Assembly: GCA_038747545.1 (NCBI GenBank)
Contig: JBCDJT010000007.1
Location: 3,238 to 67,237, forward strand
Direction of reading: 5' to 3'
Length of the DNA: 64,000 bases
Source of the DNA: JBCCMF01 sp038747545
GTDB lineage: Bacteria > Bacteroidota > Rhodothermia > Rhodothermales > JBCCMF01
Below, in pieces: positions 43,601 through 51,301 of this stretch (positions are counted from its first letter, which is position 1; each line of letters begins with the position of its first letter). The notes beneath the pieces were generated by a model. It saw only the letters and a list, made by a program, of their open reading frames with translations, did not search any database and was not told the DNA's origin. The position numbers and the translations under genes are program-made.

Positions 43601-44761
43601 GTCACGCAGGACGGCGACGTGGCCCGGCTGGTGATTGAAGACACGGGCATCGGCATCGCGGTCGAGCACCTGCCGCACCTGTTCGACCGATTCTACCAGG
43701 TGGAGCAGGCGAAGACGCGCAGTCATGAGGGCTCCGGGATCGGGCTGGCGCTGGTGAAAGAGCTTGTCGACCTGCTAGGCGGCGAGATTGAGGTGGAGAG
43801 TACGGTGGGCGTGGGGACACGCTTCCGCATCAGCCTCCCGCTAGTCGCAGCCCCAAGCTTGGGCGACGGAGCGTCAGGTGATCGGGTGGCAGCATTGCTT
43901 CCCCTCGTGGATACAAACGACGTCGATGCCACCGCTGCGGCCCCCTCGCTGGATGTCGAGCCGCCAGACGAGGTGACCGACCAGCCCGTGGTCCTGATCG
44001 TAGAGGACAACGCGGACATGCGGGCCTACGTCCGCTCGCACCTCGAAGACGACTTCCTCATGTACGAGGCGATCAACGGCGCCGAAGGGGTTGCGCTAGC
44101 CCGCGACATCGTGCCCGACCTGATCGTGTCGGATGTGATGATGCCGGAGATGGACGGCCACGCCTTGTGCCGGGCCATCAAGGACGAGACGACGACCAGC
44201 CATGTGCCCGTGCTGTTGCTCACCGCACGAGGGCGTGCCGAAGACCGCATCGACGGGTATGACGCGGGTGCCGATGCGTACCTCGCCAAGCCGTTCTATG
44301 CCAAAGAGCTTCGGGCCAGGGTCGCAGGGCTGATCGCTGAGCGCCGCCGCCTGCGCACGTACTACCAGGGTCCGTCAGTCACTGCCACTGACGAGTCCGA
44401 ATCAGCGTCCAGTGCTCCTGCATTGCCCAAACAGGAGCAGGTCTTCCTAGAGGCCATCCAAGCATTGCTGGTAGAACACCTGGATGTGCCCAACTTCGGC
44501 ATGGACCAGCTGGCCAGCGAAATGCTGATGAGCCGCCGCCAGCTCTCGCGCAAGGTCACAGCCCTCACGGGCGAGGCGCCCGGCGCATGGCAACGGCGGC
44601 TGCGTATGGATCGGGCGCGCGTCCTGCTGCTCGAGGGATATACCGTCAAGGAGGTGGCCCCACGCGTGGGCTTCAAGAGCACCACATCCTTCTCCAAAGC
44701 CTTCTCCAAGGCCCACGGTCAAGCCCCCCGCAGCTTCGCCGACGCAGCTGCATCGCAGTAA
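40604..44761 (+). CDS. Hybrid two-component sensor kinase/AraC response regulator 1 (HTCS-type)
   Basis: The GTG start at 40604 matches an ATG in the paralogue and gives 1385 residues; an ATG at 40568 is an alternative. A signal peptide (RVWWRLATLLLFVATTEA, then VYAQ) leads to Reg_prop propeller repeats (for example SDGYLWISSRDGLTRFGG) and a Y_Y_Y domain near 709-770. A membrane helix near 787-806, a coiled-coil linker and a histidine kinase follow (NIAHEFRTPLTL, phospho-acceptor His867; NLLSNALKFT; GSGIGLALVKEL). Next is a receiver (VEDNADMRAYVRS, acceptor Asp1177 in SDVMMPEMDG) and a C-terminal AraC domain. It is inferred to sense a periplasmic ligand and regulate the adjacent fibre genes. 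Confidence 0.93.
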   Translation: MSTARPSRVWWRLATLLLFVATTEAVYAQTEVTYEVHPDYTVRHWTTADGLPVNGGNDLLKASDGYLWISSRDGLTRFGGGQFTVFNTINTPALSSNRISLLHESADGHLWIEVRPQRLVRYRAGQFEQVARPVTPMVHFHTTGDTLWLPAANGLAMYRNGVETLYRPDILTDPGQFLLRDRSGQVWVNMPSRGIARFSTDGAVQWIDQDEALQGESFDAAWEDWEEGIWVAGTHTYHLVGGQVRYYRDWSTGVLDNYRQHRTMSMPSTPTEAATGQAVHAPGGAIWRYMINLSASSGQSAEQWGRVYRDAKQIFEVYGSRISSIELDSDGSLWVLTRSNGLFHLQRRLFTTLSEAAGLPADNVYPVMQARDGSVWIGTVNGIAVTDGDRVETTFPATSFRGDGRPASVLSLLEEASGQVWASTWTGVCRIRGENCEPWSLPLEANTGVVRAMYEDDQGRLWMGAARGLALRSGGPGEYMWQWLGFEGGQTKQARVIRQMHDGTILIGTNGGGLYRYLEKGSFEILQVHTAESMLPSNQIRDIYEDAEGFVWLALEDHGLCRLDWEGQPTLAGADLACLTTEDGLYDNSLHRILEDDDGRFWFNTNRGIFWVSRAEVDAYIAGGRPLLTSVAYTEVDGMRNQEGNGGVQPAGTRTADGWLWFPTVGGVVVVDPARVPVPSPQAVIESVRVEDAARPTGDALVLAAEERDVSFALLGVEPNQPEDVHVQYRVVGYDDTWHAAGSQWVASYTNLEPGGYRFEVRAGLGGVWSAPVVQELQRTALFWETAWFFALCGVLLMGLVYGGFRYRVRQLEARQRQLEATVAARTSEIAARTSEVEAQKAQLAEQALELKKANDVKSHFLANIAHEFRTPLTLTFGPIADLLDGRFAVEDKAKPHLVRAQRNGHRLLRLINQLLDLSRIDAGNHDLQLTTLDLARHVREIASLFAEVTMQRGRTFTTDFSAAPVWVTADVDAIEHIVSNLLSNALKFTEPADTVHASVTQDGDVARLVIEDTGIGIAVEHLPHLFDRFYQVEQAKTRSHEGSGIGLALVKELVDLLGGEIEVESTVGVGTRFRISLPLVAAPSLGDGASGDRVAALLPLVDTNDVDATAAAPSLDVEPPDEVTDQPVVLIVEDNADMRAYVRSHLEDDFLMYEAINGAEGVALARDIVPDLIVSDVMMPEMDGHALCRAIKDETTTSHVPVLLLTARGRAEDRIDGYDAGADAYLAKPFYAKELRARVAGLIAERRRLRTYYQGPSVTATDESESASSAPALPKQEQVFLEAIQALLVEHLDVPNFGMDQLASEMLMSRRQLSRKVTALTGEAPGAWQRRLRMDRARVLLLEGYTVKEVAPRVGFKSTTSFSKAFSKAHGQAPRSFADAAASQ

Positions 44762-45185
44762 GTCAGCACGGTCGTTAGCTAAAAAGCCTGTCCGACCGTT
44801 GGGCTCGTGATGGCTGTGAGAAGGAGATGTGTTTGGACCATGCCTCGCCGTCCAACGAATAGCATCTGCCCCTATCTCGGCGTGCCCTCTCCTAAGGAGG
44901 AGAGGGACAGGGTGAGGTGGAATTAAGGGGTGTCGCCAAGGCTGATCTACCTCACCCCAGTCCTCACCTAGCAAGGAGAGGGAGCCCGTTTTGCCAAGCT
45001 GCAAAGTCCTCGTTACTGATGGCGCCCCAGCGGCTCATTTCGTGGGGAAAGTGCCTGTATCGAGCATTTTGGCACGGATGAAGCGGTATTTGTCCCATGT
45101 GGATAGCCTGACGGCCCGCATCTTTGAAGTGTTGCTGCTTCGCTGAGCGCGCGGCACCTCTCAACGAACAGCGCTACCCGTGCTC
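44762..45185. other. 424-bp gap after regulator 1
   Basis: No gene is called. The gap holds repeat family 1 copy 1 (44885-44990). A reading frame from about 44985 to 45145 is open but has no plausible start and no recognisable domain. Its final part could encode only about 22 residues from an ATG at 45079. Confidence 0.5.
44885..44990 (+). repeat. Palindromic repeat family 1, copy 1
   Basis: CCCTCTCCT and AGGAGAGGG form a first hairpin. ACAGGGTGAGGT then pairs with a later ACCTCACCCCA across an unpaired centre. Nearly the same sequence is at 58117-58228, and in inverted orientation at 55446-55526. It lies between a regulator gene and the small ORF, as does copy 2. Confidence 0.8.
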
Positions 45186-45356
45186 ATGGCCGCTTCGCAT
45201 CACACTACGCCGCCTCCCGCCGCCACCGCGTCCGGTCCAGAGCCTGCAAAGCGATCCATCGCTGCGACTGAGATTGCCTCGCTGCGGGCGATGGATCAGC
45301 GCCTGGATGACGCGTCAACAGCCAAGCCAGCACCTCCGCCTCCGAGTGCGCGTTAA
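45186..45356 (+). CDS. 56-residue proline-rich small ORF, copy 1
   Basis: The 57-codon frame (including TAA) lies between regulator 1 and fibre gene A1, ending 18 bp before it. The peptide has Pro/Ala-rich ends and a central helical core, RSIAATEIASLRAMDQR. Copy 2 at 55769 is also exactly 56 residues and keeps 15 of these 17 core residues. Seven of the core codons differ only synonymously between copies, which indicates selection on the protein. No signal peptide or known domain was seen. A structural, chaperone or regulatory role beside the fibre genes is possible. Confidence 0.7.
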   Translation: MAASHHTTPPPAATASGPEPAKRSIAATEIASLRAMDQRLDDASTAKPAPPPPSAR

Positions 45357-45374
45357 CGATCACGTCCTGTCGTC

Positions 45375-47213
45375 ATGTCTTCACTGAACGTTATGCTTCG
45401 TCCTCTCGCCGTCTATGGCTTGATTATCTCACTGTTGCTGGCTCCCGCGGCGTTCGCCCAAGGCGACGGCACCCACACCGCTGGCGATAATGCGGGCGTC
45501 AATCAGTTTGGTTCAGCCGATTTCAACACGCTTATCGGCGACGAGGCCGGCTTCTCGATGACCTCTGGAGACCGAAACACCTTCATGGGCTATCAGGCGG
45601 GGTATGAGGTGACCTCTGATGTCAACTTGGTAGCCATCGGCTACCAAGCGGGCTTCAACAACACCGAAAATGACCACGTCCTCATAGGGTTGCAGGCGGG
45701 CTTCAACAACACATCGGGCCGGGATGCGATCTTCATCGGCTCGCTGGCCGGGTGGTCGAATACGACGGGCGATGACAACGTCTTCTTGGGCGCGCGTGCC
45801 GGATACTGCCATACGGGAGGCGATGACAACACGTACGTGGGCATGGAGGCGGGCTATGGCGGCATCGGCGGTGTGAGTACGTGTACCACGGCAGGCTCAG
45901 GCGGCAGAAACACGTTTGTAGGTTACCGGGCCGGGCTCAGCATCGACTCGGGCATCCGCAACACCGCCGTGGGGGCAGAATCACTCATCAACCTCACCAC
46001 TAGCGACCGCAACACGGCACTAGGCGACTCCTCTGGCTACGCACTGACCACCGGGCGCCTCAACACCTTCCTCGGCCAGGCCGCAGGCAGCGGCACGGTC
46101 AATGCCAGCTTCAATACCTTCGTCGGCGCCCGCGCCGGGCTGGCCAACAACGCCGGGGGCATGGGCGGTAGCCGCAACACGTACGTTGGCTACGAGGCCG
46201 GGGCCACCAATGAAGCCGGCGAAGACAACGTAGGCATGGGCTACGGCGCCGACTTCTCCACGGCAGGCAGCAGTGGCAACCAGCGCAACGTGTTCCTCGG
46301 TGCCGAGACGGCGCTGGTAGGCGCTGTTGACGACAACGTGCTGGTGGGTTACGACGCGCAGTCGAGCGTATCGGGTGGCATCGCCATCGGCAGCGCGTCC
46401 GATGTGGCAGGCACGAACGGCATCGCCGTGGGACGCGAAGCGGATGTGGAGGGTACGAGCGCTATCGCCATCGGTTACCAGAGCCGCACGACGGGCGCGA
46501 ACAGCATCACGCTGGGCAACGGCGCGAGCGCGACGGCGGCCAACGCCATTGCGATTGGCAACGGCACGACGGTGAGCGCGGCAAACGAGGCGTACATCGG
46601 CAACGCGGCGATGATGTCGATTGGTGGCATCACGAACTGGACGGCCACCAGCGATGCGCGGCTGAAGACGGACGTGCGCGAGGATGTGCCCGGGCTGTCG
46701 TTCGTGCGCCAGCTACGGCCTGCGCGCTACCGCTTCGACCGGGACGCACTGCAGCGGCTCTCGGCGTCGAGCGAAGGGCTGGACGCCGCGCTGGATGCCA
46801 AGGCGCAGCAGTGGCAAACGGGCTTCTTGGCGCAGGAGGTGGAAGCGGCATCGAAAGCCACGGACTTTGATTTCAGCGGGGTAGTGACGCCGACGGAAGG
46901 GCGAGCACACTACGGCCTCCGGTACGCCGAGTTTGTCGTGCCGTTGACGAAAGCCGTGCAAGAGCTGGATGCTACGCACGACGCAGAGGCGGGTCGTGTC
47001 ATCAGCCACGAAGCACGCGTCGCGGCGCTGGAGGCTGTGATTGCGGAGCAGGAGGCGGTGCTGGCAGCGCAGGATGAGACGCTGACCACTCAGGCCAGAA
47101 AACTGACGGCTCGGCTGGCGCTGCTTGCAGACTACGAGGCGCGCGTGAAGCGATTACTCCGTACCGCGCCAGTTCCGGCCATCACCATGCCTACAACCAC
47201 ACCACACCGCTGA
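45375..47213 (+). CDS. Secreted fibre protein with S74 chaperone domain, type A, copy 1 (A1)
   Basis: The 612-residue protein has a signal peptide (LRPLAVYGLIISLLLAPAA, then FAQ). A long head of about 23-residue repeats follows (NTFMGYQAG, NTFVGYRAG, NTYVGYEAG), and YadA-like AxAIGxxxxxxGxNSITLG repeats near 340-405. The S74 intramolecular chaperone domain opens NWTATSDARLKTD. Ser426 and Lys431 form the expected self-cleavage dyad, leaving a 187-residue C-terminal piece with YGLRYAEFVVPLTKAVQEL and a coiled coil. S74 domains trimerise fibres. No membrane-anchor domain is present. It is paired with A2 at 55977. Confidence 0.9.
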   Translation: MSSLNVMLRPLAVYGLIISLLLAPAAFAQGDGTHTAGDNAGVNQFGSADFNTLIGDEAGFSMTSGDRNTFMGYQAGYEVTSDVNLVAIGYQAGFNNTENDHVLIGLQAGFNNTSGRDAIFIGSLAGWSNTTGDDNVFLGARAGYCHTGGDDNTYVGMEAGYGGIGGVSTCTTAGSGGRNTFVGYRAGLSIDSGIRNTAVGAESLINLTTSDRNTALGDSSGYALTTGRLNTFLGQAAGSGTVNASFNTFVGARAGLANNAGGMGGSRNTYVGYEAGATNEAGEDNVGMGYGADFSTAGSSGNQRNVFLGAETALVGAVDDNVLVGYDAQSSVSGGIAIGSASDVAGTNGIAVGREADVEGTSAIAIGYQSRTTGANSITLGNGASATAANAIAIGNGTTVSAANEAYIGNAAMMSIGGITNWTATSDARLKTDVREDVPGLSFVRQLRPARYRFDRDALQRLSASSEGLDAALDAKAQQWQTGFLAQEVEAASKATDFDFSGVVTPTEGRAHYGLRYAEFVVPLTKAVQELDATHDAEAGRVISHEARVAALEAVIAEQEAVLAAQDETLTTQARKLTARLALLADYEARVKRLLRTAPVPAITMPTTTPHR

Positions 47214-47274
47214 TCCCTCAGTGGCGCTGCTCATGCTGCACCGTTCGCCTACATCACGCCCAATCTATACTGCC

Positions 47275-49104
47275 ATGTGTCGCCGCTCCACAGTCCGTCT
47301 GCTCGGTTTCGCCCTGCTCCTGTTGATCGTCGTGCTTCCTGCACGGGCTCAAACTGGTAACCATGTGGCCGGGGAGCATAATGGTGTGGCCAATGCCGGT
47401 GTCAACCTCACCACCGGCGATTTCAATACAGCTGTAGGCGACTTCTCCAGCAACAAGCTATCCACAGGAAGCCGGAACGTATCCTTGGGGTACAGGTCGG
47501 GCGCGCAGAACCTAGTCGATGGAAATGTCTTCCTTGGAGGATTCGCCGGGCGCTTCAGCACCACAGGAACGGGTCTTGTCTTCGTTGGTGGGGAGGCCGG
47601 AGAGGAGAACACCACAGGTAGCGATAACACGTTCGTGGGCCACGAGGCGGGTCTTATCACCTCGACGGGACATAGCAATACATTCATCGGTGAGGAAGCG
47701 GGAGAGGGCAACCTTACCGGGTATGCCAATACCTACATCGGCGAGGATGCCGGGTTTGGGAGCAGCAACCGGAATAGTGGAGCGGGCTTCTACAACACGT
47801 TGGTAGGCAACATGGCAGGTGCCGACCTCTTCAACGGATTCCGAAATACGGCGGTAGGAGACCGGGCAGGGGAGGACCTAAACAATGCTGACCGCAATAC
47901 GGCGTTCGGCGACTCTGCGGGTGTTGATATTGGCGACGGGCGCTACAACACCATGCTGGGCCAAGCTGCGGGAGCACGGACCGAGTGGGCAGACTTCAAT
48001 ACGTTTATAGGGGCACGCGCGGGAGGAAGGAATAATATGAGCAACGAGACCTTCAACGCCAACCGAAATACCTACGTGGGTTACTACGCAGGGTATACCA
48101 ACCAGACTGGTGAGGATAATGTCGGGATGGGCTTCAACGCCGACTTCTCGACCGATGCAACAGGCGATGGCAACGAGCGCAACGTCTTCATTGGCGCCGA
48201 AGCGCTCCTGGTGGGAGACGACGAGCCGAGCGACGAAGTCGGCATCAATGACAACGTGCTCCTTGGCTACGGCACGCGCTCGGCCGTGAACCAAGCCGTC
48301 GCGGTCGGCAGCGAGGCCGAAGTCGGCGGCGCAAACGGCATCGCTATCGGCGCTGCGGCTGATCTCGATAGCCCGAACAGCCTGCTCATCGGCGCTGAGA
48401 CTCTGGGCACAGGGCAGAACAGCATCGCCCTCGGCTACCAGAGCAGCGTCACGGCGGATAACAGCATCGCCATCGGCAATAGCACGGGTGTTGGGGGAGC
48501 TAACGAAGCGTACATCGGCAATGCGTCTACGACATCCATCGGCGGCAGCGTCAACTGGATGGCGATGAGCGATGAGCGGCTGAAGACGGATGTACAACGC
48601 GACGTGCCGGGTCTCGATTTCGTGCGCCGCCTGCGCCCGGTGCGCTACCGCTTCGACCTGGGAGGCATCCGAAATTTTGGCGGTGCTGACGATGCACTCG
48701 TGGCAAAGGCGGGGGTATGGCAGACAGGCTTTTTGGCGCAAGAAGTGGAGTCGGCGGCTGAGGCGACGGGCTTTGCCTTCAGCGGGGTGGTAGCGCCCGT
48801 GAAGGGGCGGTTACACTGCGGCTTGCGGTATGCTGAGTTTGTGGTGCCGCTCACCCAGGCCGTGCAGGAGGTCGACGCCGCGTACGCCACCCACGCATCG
48901 CACAGCACGCAGCAGGACGCGCAAATCGCGGCGCTCGAAGCGGTGATTGCCGAGCAGGCGGTGCGCATTGCCAAACGGCGCAACGAGATCGCGACGCAAC
49001 AGGACCGCCTCACTGCCCAACAAGCCCTCCTGGACCGCTACGATGCCCTGCTTGACGGCCTGACGGGTGTCAGTCAGCCAGTCCCCGTAGCATCGAATCA
49101 ATAA
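47275..49104 (+). CDS. Secreted fibre protein with S74 domain, type B, copy 1 (B1)
   Basis: The start at 47275 (MCRRSTVRLLGFALLLLIVV) gives 609 residues with a signal peptide ending in ARAQ. The head begins TGNHVAGEHNGVANAGVNLT and repeats in NTxxG steps, including NTFVGHEAG and NTYVGYYAG. The S74 domain opens NWMAMSDERLKTD with Ser432 and Lys437. The tail ends in a coiled coil (IAALEAVIAEQAVRIAKRRN). The NWMAMSD variant and TGNH start mark it as B type, matching B2 and B3. It follows A1 by 61 bp, so they are likely co-transcribed. Confidence 0.9.
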   Translation: MCRRSTVRLLGFALLLLIVVLPARAQTGNHVAGEHNGVANAGVNLTTGDFNTAVGDFSSNKLSTGSRNVSLGYRSGAQNLVDGNVFLGGFAGRFSTTGTGLVFVGGEAGEENTTGSDNTFVGHEAGLITSTGHSNTFIGEEAGEGNLTGYANTYIGEDAGFGSSNRNSGAGFYNTLVGNMAGADLFNGFRNTAVGDRAGEDLNNADRNTAFGDSAGVDIGDGRYNTMLGQAAGARTEWADFNTFIGARAGGRNNMSNETFNANRNTYVGYYAGYTNQTGEDNVGMGFNADFSTDATGDGNERNVFIGAEALLVGDDEPSDEVGINDNVLLGYGTRSAVNQAVAVGSEAEVGGANGIAIGAAADLDSPNSLLIGAETLGTGQNSIALGYQSSVTADNSIAIGNSTGVGGANEAYIGNASTTSIGGSVNWMAMSDERLKTDVQRDVPGLDFVRRLRPVRYRFDLGGIRNFGGADDALVAKAGVWQTGFLAQEVESAAEATGFAFSGVVAPVKGRLHCGLRYAEFVVPLTQAVQEVDAAYATHASHSTQQDAQIAALEAVIAEQAVRIAKRRNEIATQQDRLTAQQALLDRYDALLDGLTGVSQPVPVASNQ

Positions 49105-49152
49105 TTCCGCTTCCGAGAACAGAGCAGACGCCCGGCAGAGATGGCACTACAA

Positions 49153-49259
49153 ACCGCCCCCTCCAGAGGGCTGCCCGGAGGGCTGGGGGTGTATTCTACG
49201 CCAGCGCATACACCCTCCGACCCGCCTAGTGGCGGCCCACCTCCCTCAAGGGGGGCCTG
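49153..49259 (+). repeat. Palindromic repeat family 2, copy 1
   Basis: The element contains CCCTCCAGAGGG, GGGGGTGTA...TACACCCTCC, CGCCTAGTGGCG and CCTCCCTCAAGGGGGG. These are three local hairpins within an imperfect outer pairing. It is the most degraded of three copies (others at 57896 and 60145) and lies between B1 and C1. Confidence 0.8.
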
Positions 49260-49358
49260 GTGCCAAGATCCATCCGTCCAGATTGTGACCAGAACCAATC
49301 ATCACGATTTCGGCGCTCGCTCACCCCAACGCCCTGCATCTCCCAAAGACAAATCGCA

Positions 49359-51134
49359 ATGACCATCCAACCACGCCTTATTCGTGCACCACGCCTCCTA
49401 CAGATCGCTGTGCTAGCGGTATGTGCTGGGATGGTAGTGCCAACGGCCCACGCGCAGATTTTTAACCACGTCGAAGGCGACGGGGCTGGGCAAAATATCA
49501 ATGACGGTAACTTCGTCACGGCTGTAGGCGACGGAGCCGGGTTCTCGGTGAGGTCGGGGAATGAGTCGACATATCTCGGCTATCAGGCAGGCTACAACAA
49601 TCTGGCGCGCACAGCTGTCTTCATCGGCTACTTGGCAGGGTTCACCAACACGAATGGCTTCGACAACGTGTTCGTGGGCGCCAACGCGGGCTATTTCAAC
49701 CTGGACGGCGGGGATAACACGTTCATCGGTGGCAATGCGGGGCAGGGGAACACCACAGCCGACGAAAACACCTTCGTTGGCGATCAGGCAGGGGAGTGCA
49801 ATACCACAGGCGAGCAGAACACGTACATCGGCACAGAGGCAGGTCCGAACGTATCCAGCGGTGGCTGCGGCGCGCTCGGGACGGGGTTCAAGAACACAGC
49901 CGTGGGCACCGATGCACTGAGCGATGTCACCAGCGGCTTTCGCAACACCGCCATAGGCGTGCGCGCTCTGGACGACGTCAGTTCTGGAGACCGCAACACG
50001 GCGCTGGGCGACTCGGCGGGTGTCGACATCGGCGTGGGGCGCTACAACACGATGCTGGGGCAAGCCGCTGGCTCCAACACCGAGCACGCCGATTTCAACA
50101 CCTTTGTGGGCGCCAACGCAGGATGGGACAACAACCGCACGAACAATACAGAGAATGCCAACCGCAACACATACGTGGGCTACTTCACGGGCTACGAGAA
50201 CCGCGAGGGGCAGGACAATGTGGGCATGGGCCACAATGCCGACTTCTTCGACGATGACATCGGCGAATCCCGCAACGTATTCATTGGTGCCAACGCCCTG
50301 CTGCGCAATGGCGACAACGTGATTGTGGGCTACAGCACGCGCTCCACCGTCGATAGAGGCATCGCCCTCGGCTACAACGCCGATGTGGCGGGCACCGATG
50401 GCATCGCCCTCGGCTACAACGCCGACCTCAACAACACGGGCGGCATCATCATCGGCGATGCCGTCATGGGCTTCGGCACCAACAGCATCGCCATCGGCAC
50501 TTCAAGCAGCGTCACGGCGGAGAACGCCATCGCGATTGGCAACGGCACGAGCGTGACATCGGCGAACGAGGTCACCATCGGCAACGGCGCCACGACGGCC
50601 ATCGGCGGGATCGTCAACTGGACGGCCACGAGCGATGCGCGGCTCAAGACGGACGTGCGTGAGGACGTGCCCGGGCTGGCGTTCATCACCAGGCTGCGCC
50701 CGGCGCGCTACCGCTTCGACGTGGACGGGCTGCGGAGCCTGAGTGCTGCGGGCCGTGACCTGGACGAAGCACTCGTGGCGAAGTCGCAGGTGTGGCAAAC
50801 GGGGTTTCTGGCGCAAGAGGTAGAGGCAGCGGCCGAGGCGGTGGGCTTCGACTTCAGCGGCGTGGTGGCGCCGACGGATGGGCGGAGCCACTACGGCTTG
50901 CGGTACGCCGAGTTTGTGGTGCCGTTGACGCAGGCTATCCAAGAACTCGACGTCCGTGAACAGGATTTGGCGGCAAGCATCGGCACACTCGCCGAGCGGC
51001 TGACGCGGTTGGAAACGCAAGTGACAGCGCAGCAGAGGCGTTATGCTACTGCGCCCGCTCCAGTGAGCGATCAGGATGTGCAGCAGGCTGAAGATGCCCT
51101 GACGCGGCTGGAGGCGCTGGCTGCAGACCGGTAG
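49359..51134 (+). CDS. Secreted fibre protein with S74 domain, type C, copy 1 (C1)
   Basis: The start at 49359 (MTIQPRLIRAPRLL) gives 591 residues with a signal peptide ending VPTAHAQ. The head repeats GYQAGYNN, GYLAGFTN, NTFIGGNAG and NTYVGYFTG, followed by YadA-like AIAIGNGTSVTSANEVTIGN. The S74 domain opens NWTATSDARLKTD with Ser425 and Lys430. The tail is shorter and of a different sequence from A and B types (DLAASIGTLAERLTRLETQV), which defines the C type. It is paired with C2 at 60319. The following regulator 2 begins 167 bp later, after the duplicated upstream segment. Confidence 0.9.
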   Translation: MTIQPRLIRAPRLLQIAVLAVCAGMVVPTAHAQIFNHVEGDGAGQNINDGNFVTAVGDGAGFSVRSGNESTYLGYQAGYNNLARTAVFIGYLAGFTNTNGFDNVFVGANAGYFNLDGGDNTFIGGNAGQGNTTADENTFVGDQAGECNTTGEQNTYIGTEAGPNVSSGGCGALGTGFKNTAVGTDALSDVTSGFRNTAIGVRALDDVSSGDRNTALGDSAGVDIGVGRYNTMLGQAAGSNTEHADFNTFVGANAGWDNNRTNNTENANRNTYVGYFTGYENREGQDNVGMGHNADFFDDDIGESRNVFIGANALLRNGDNVIVGYSTRSTVDRGIALGYNADVAGTDGIALGYNADLNNTGGIIIGDAVMGFGTNSIAIGTSSSVTAENAIAIGNGTSVTSANEVTIGNGATTAIGGIVNWTATSDARLKTDVREDVPGLAFITRLRPARYRFDVDGLRSLSAAGRDLDEALVAKSQVWQTGFLAQEVEAAAEAVGFDFSGVVAPTDGRSHYGLRYAEFVVPLTQAIQELDVREQDLAASIGTLAERLTRLETQVTAQQRRYATAPAPVSDQDVQQAEDALTRLEALAADR

Positions 51135-51147
51135 CATACATGGGGCA

Positions 51148-51301
51148 GTCTGCACAGCCTTCACGCCTATCTGTCGCGAGAACGCAGGAATTGCTCGTAT
51201 ACTACTAGGCAGACTGACTTGCTCGCCAAGCAAGGTGCGCCCCACCACGACGCATCGCCGGCCTAGTGCTTCATCCATCGCCCTACCCGATCTCCCAATC
51301 C
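51148..51301 (+). repeat. Upstream control region of regulator 2 (copy 2 of the duplicated segment)
   Basis: This block is the counterpart of 40454-40603, with the same ordered blocks and the identical TCGTATACTA box at 51195-51204. It begins directly after the C1 gene, so the cassette junction is at about 51.14 kb. Confidence 0.8.
51195..51204 (+). promoter_or_regulatory. Conserved TCGTATACTA box upstream of regulator 2
   Basis: It is identical to 40501-40510 and in the same relative position before the regulator. It is a candidate promoter or operator element. No experimental or consensus support beyond conservation. Confidence 0.4.

Noticed and set aside
44985..45145. Open frame in the gap after regulator 1 ending MKRYLSHVDSLTARIFEV
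   Set aside because: No start codon, known domain or counterpart in unit 2.
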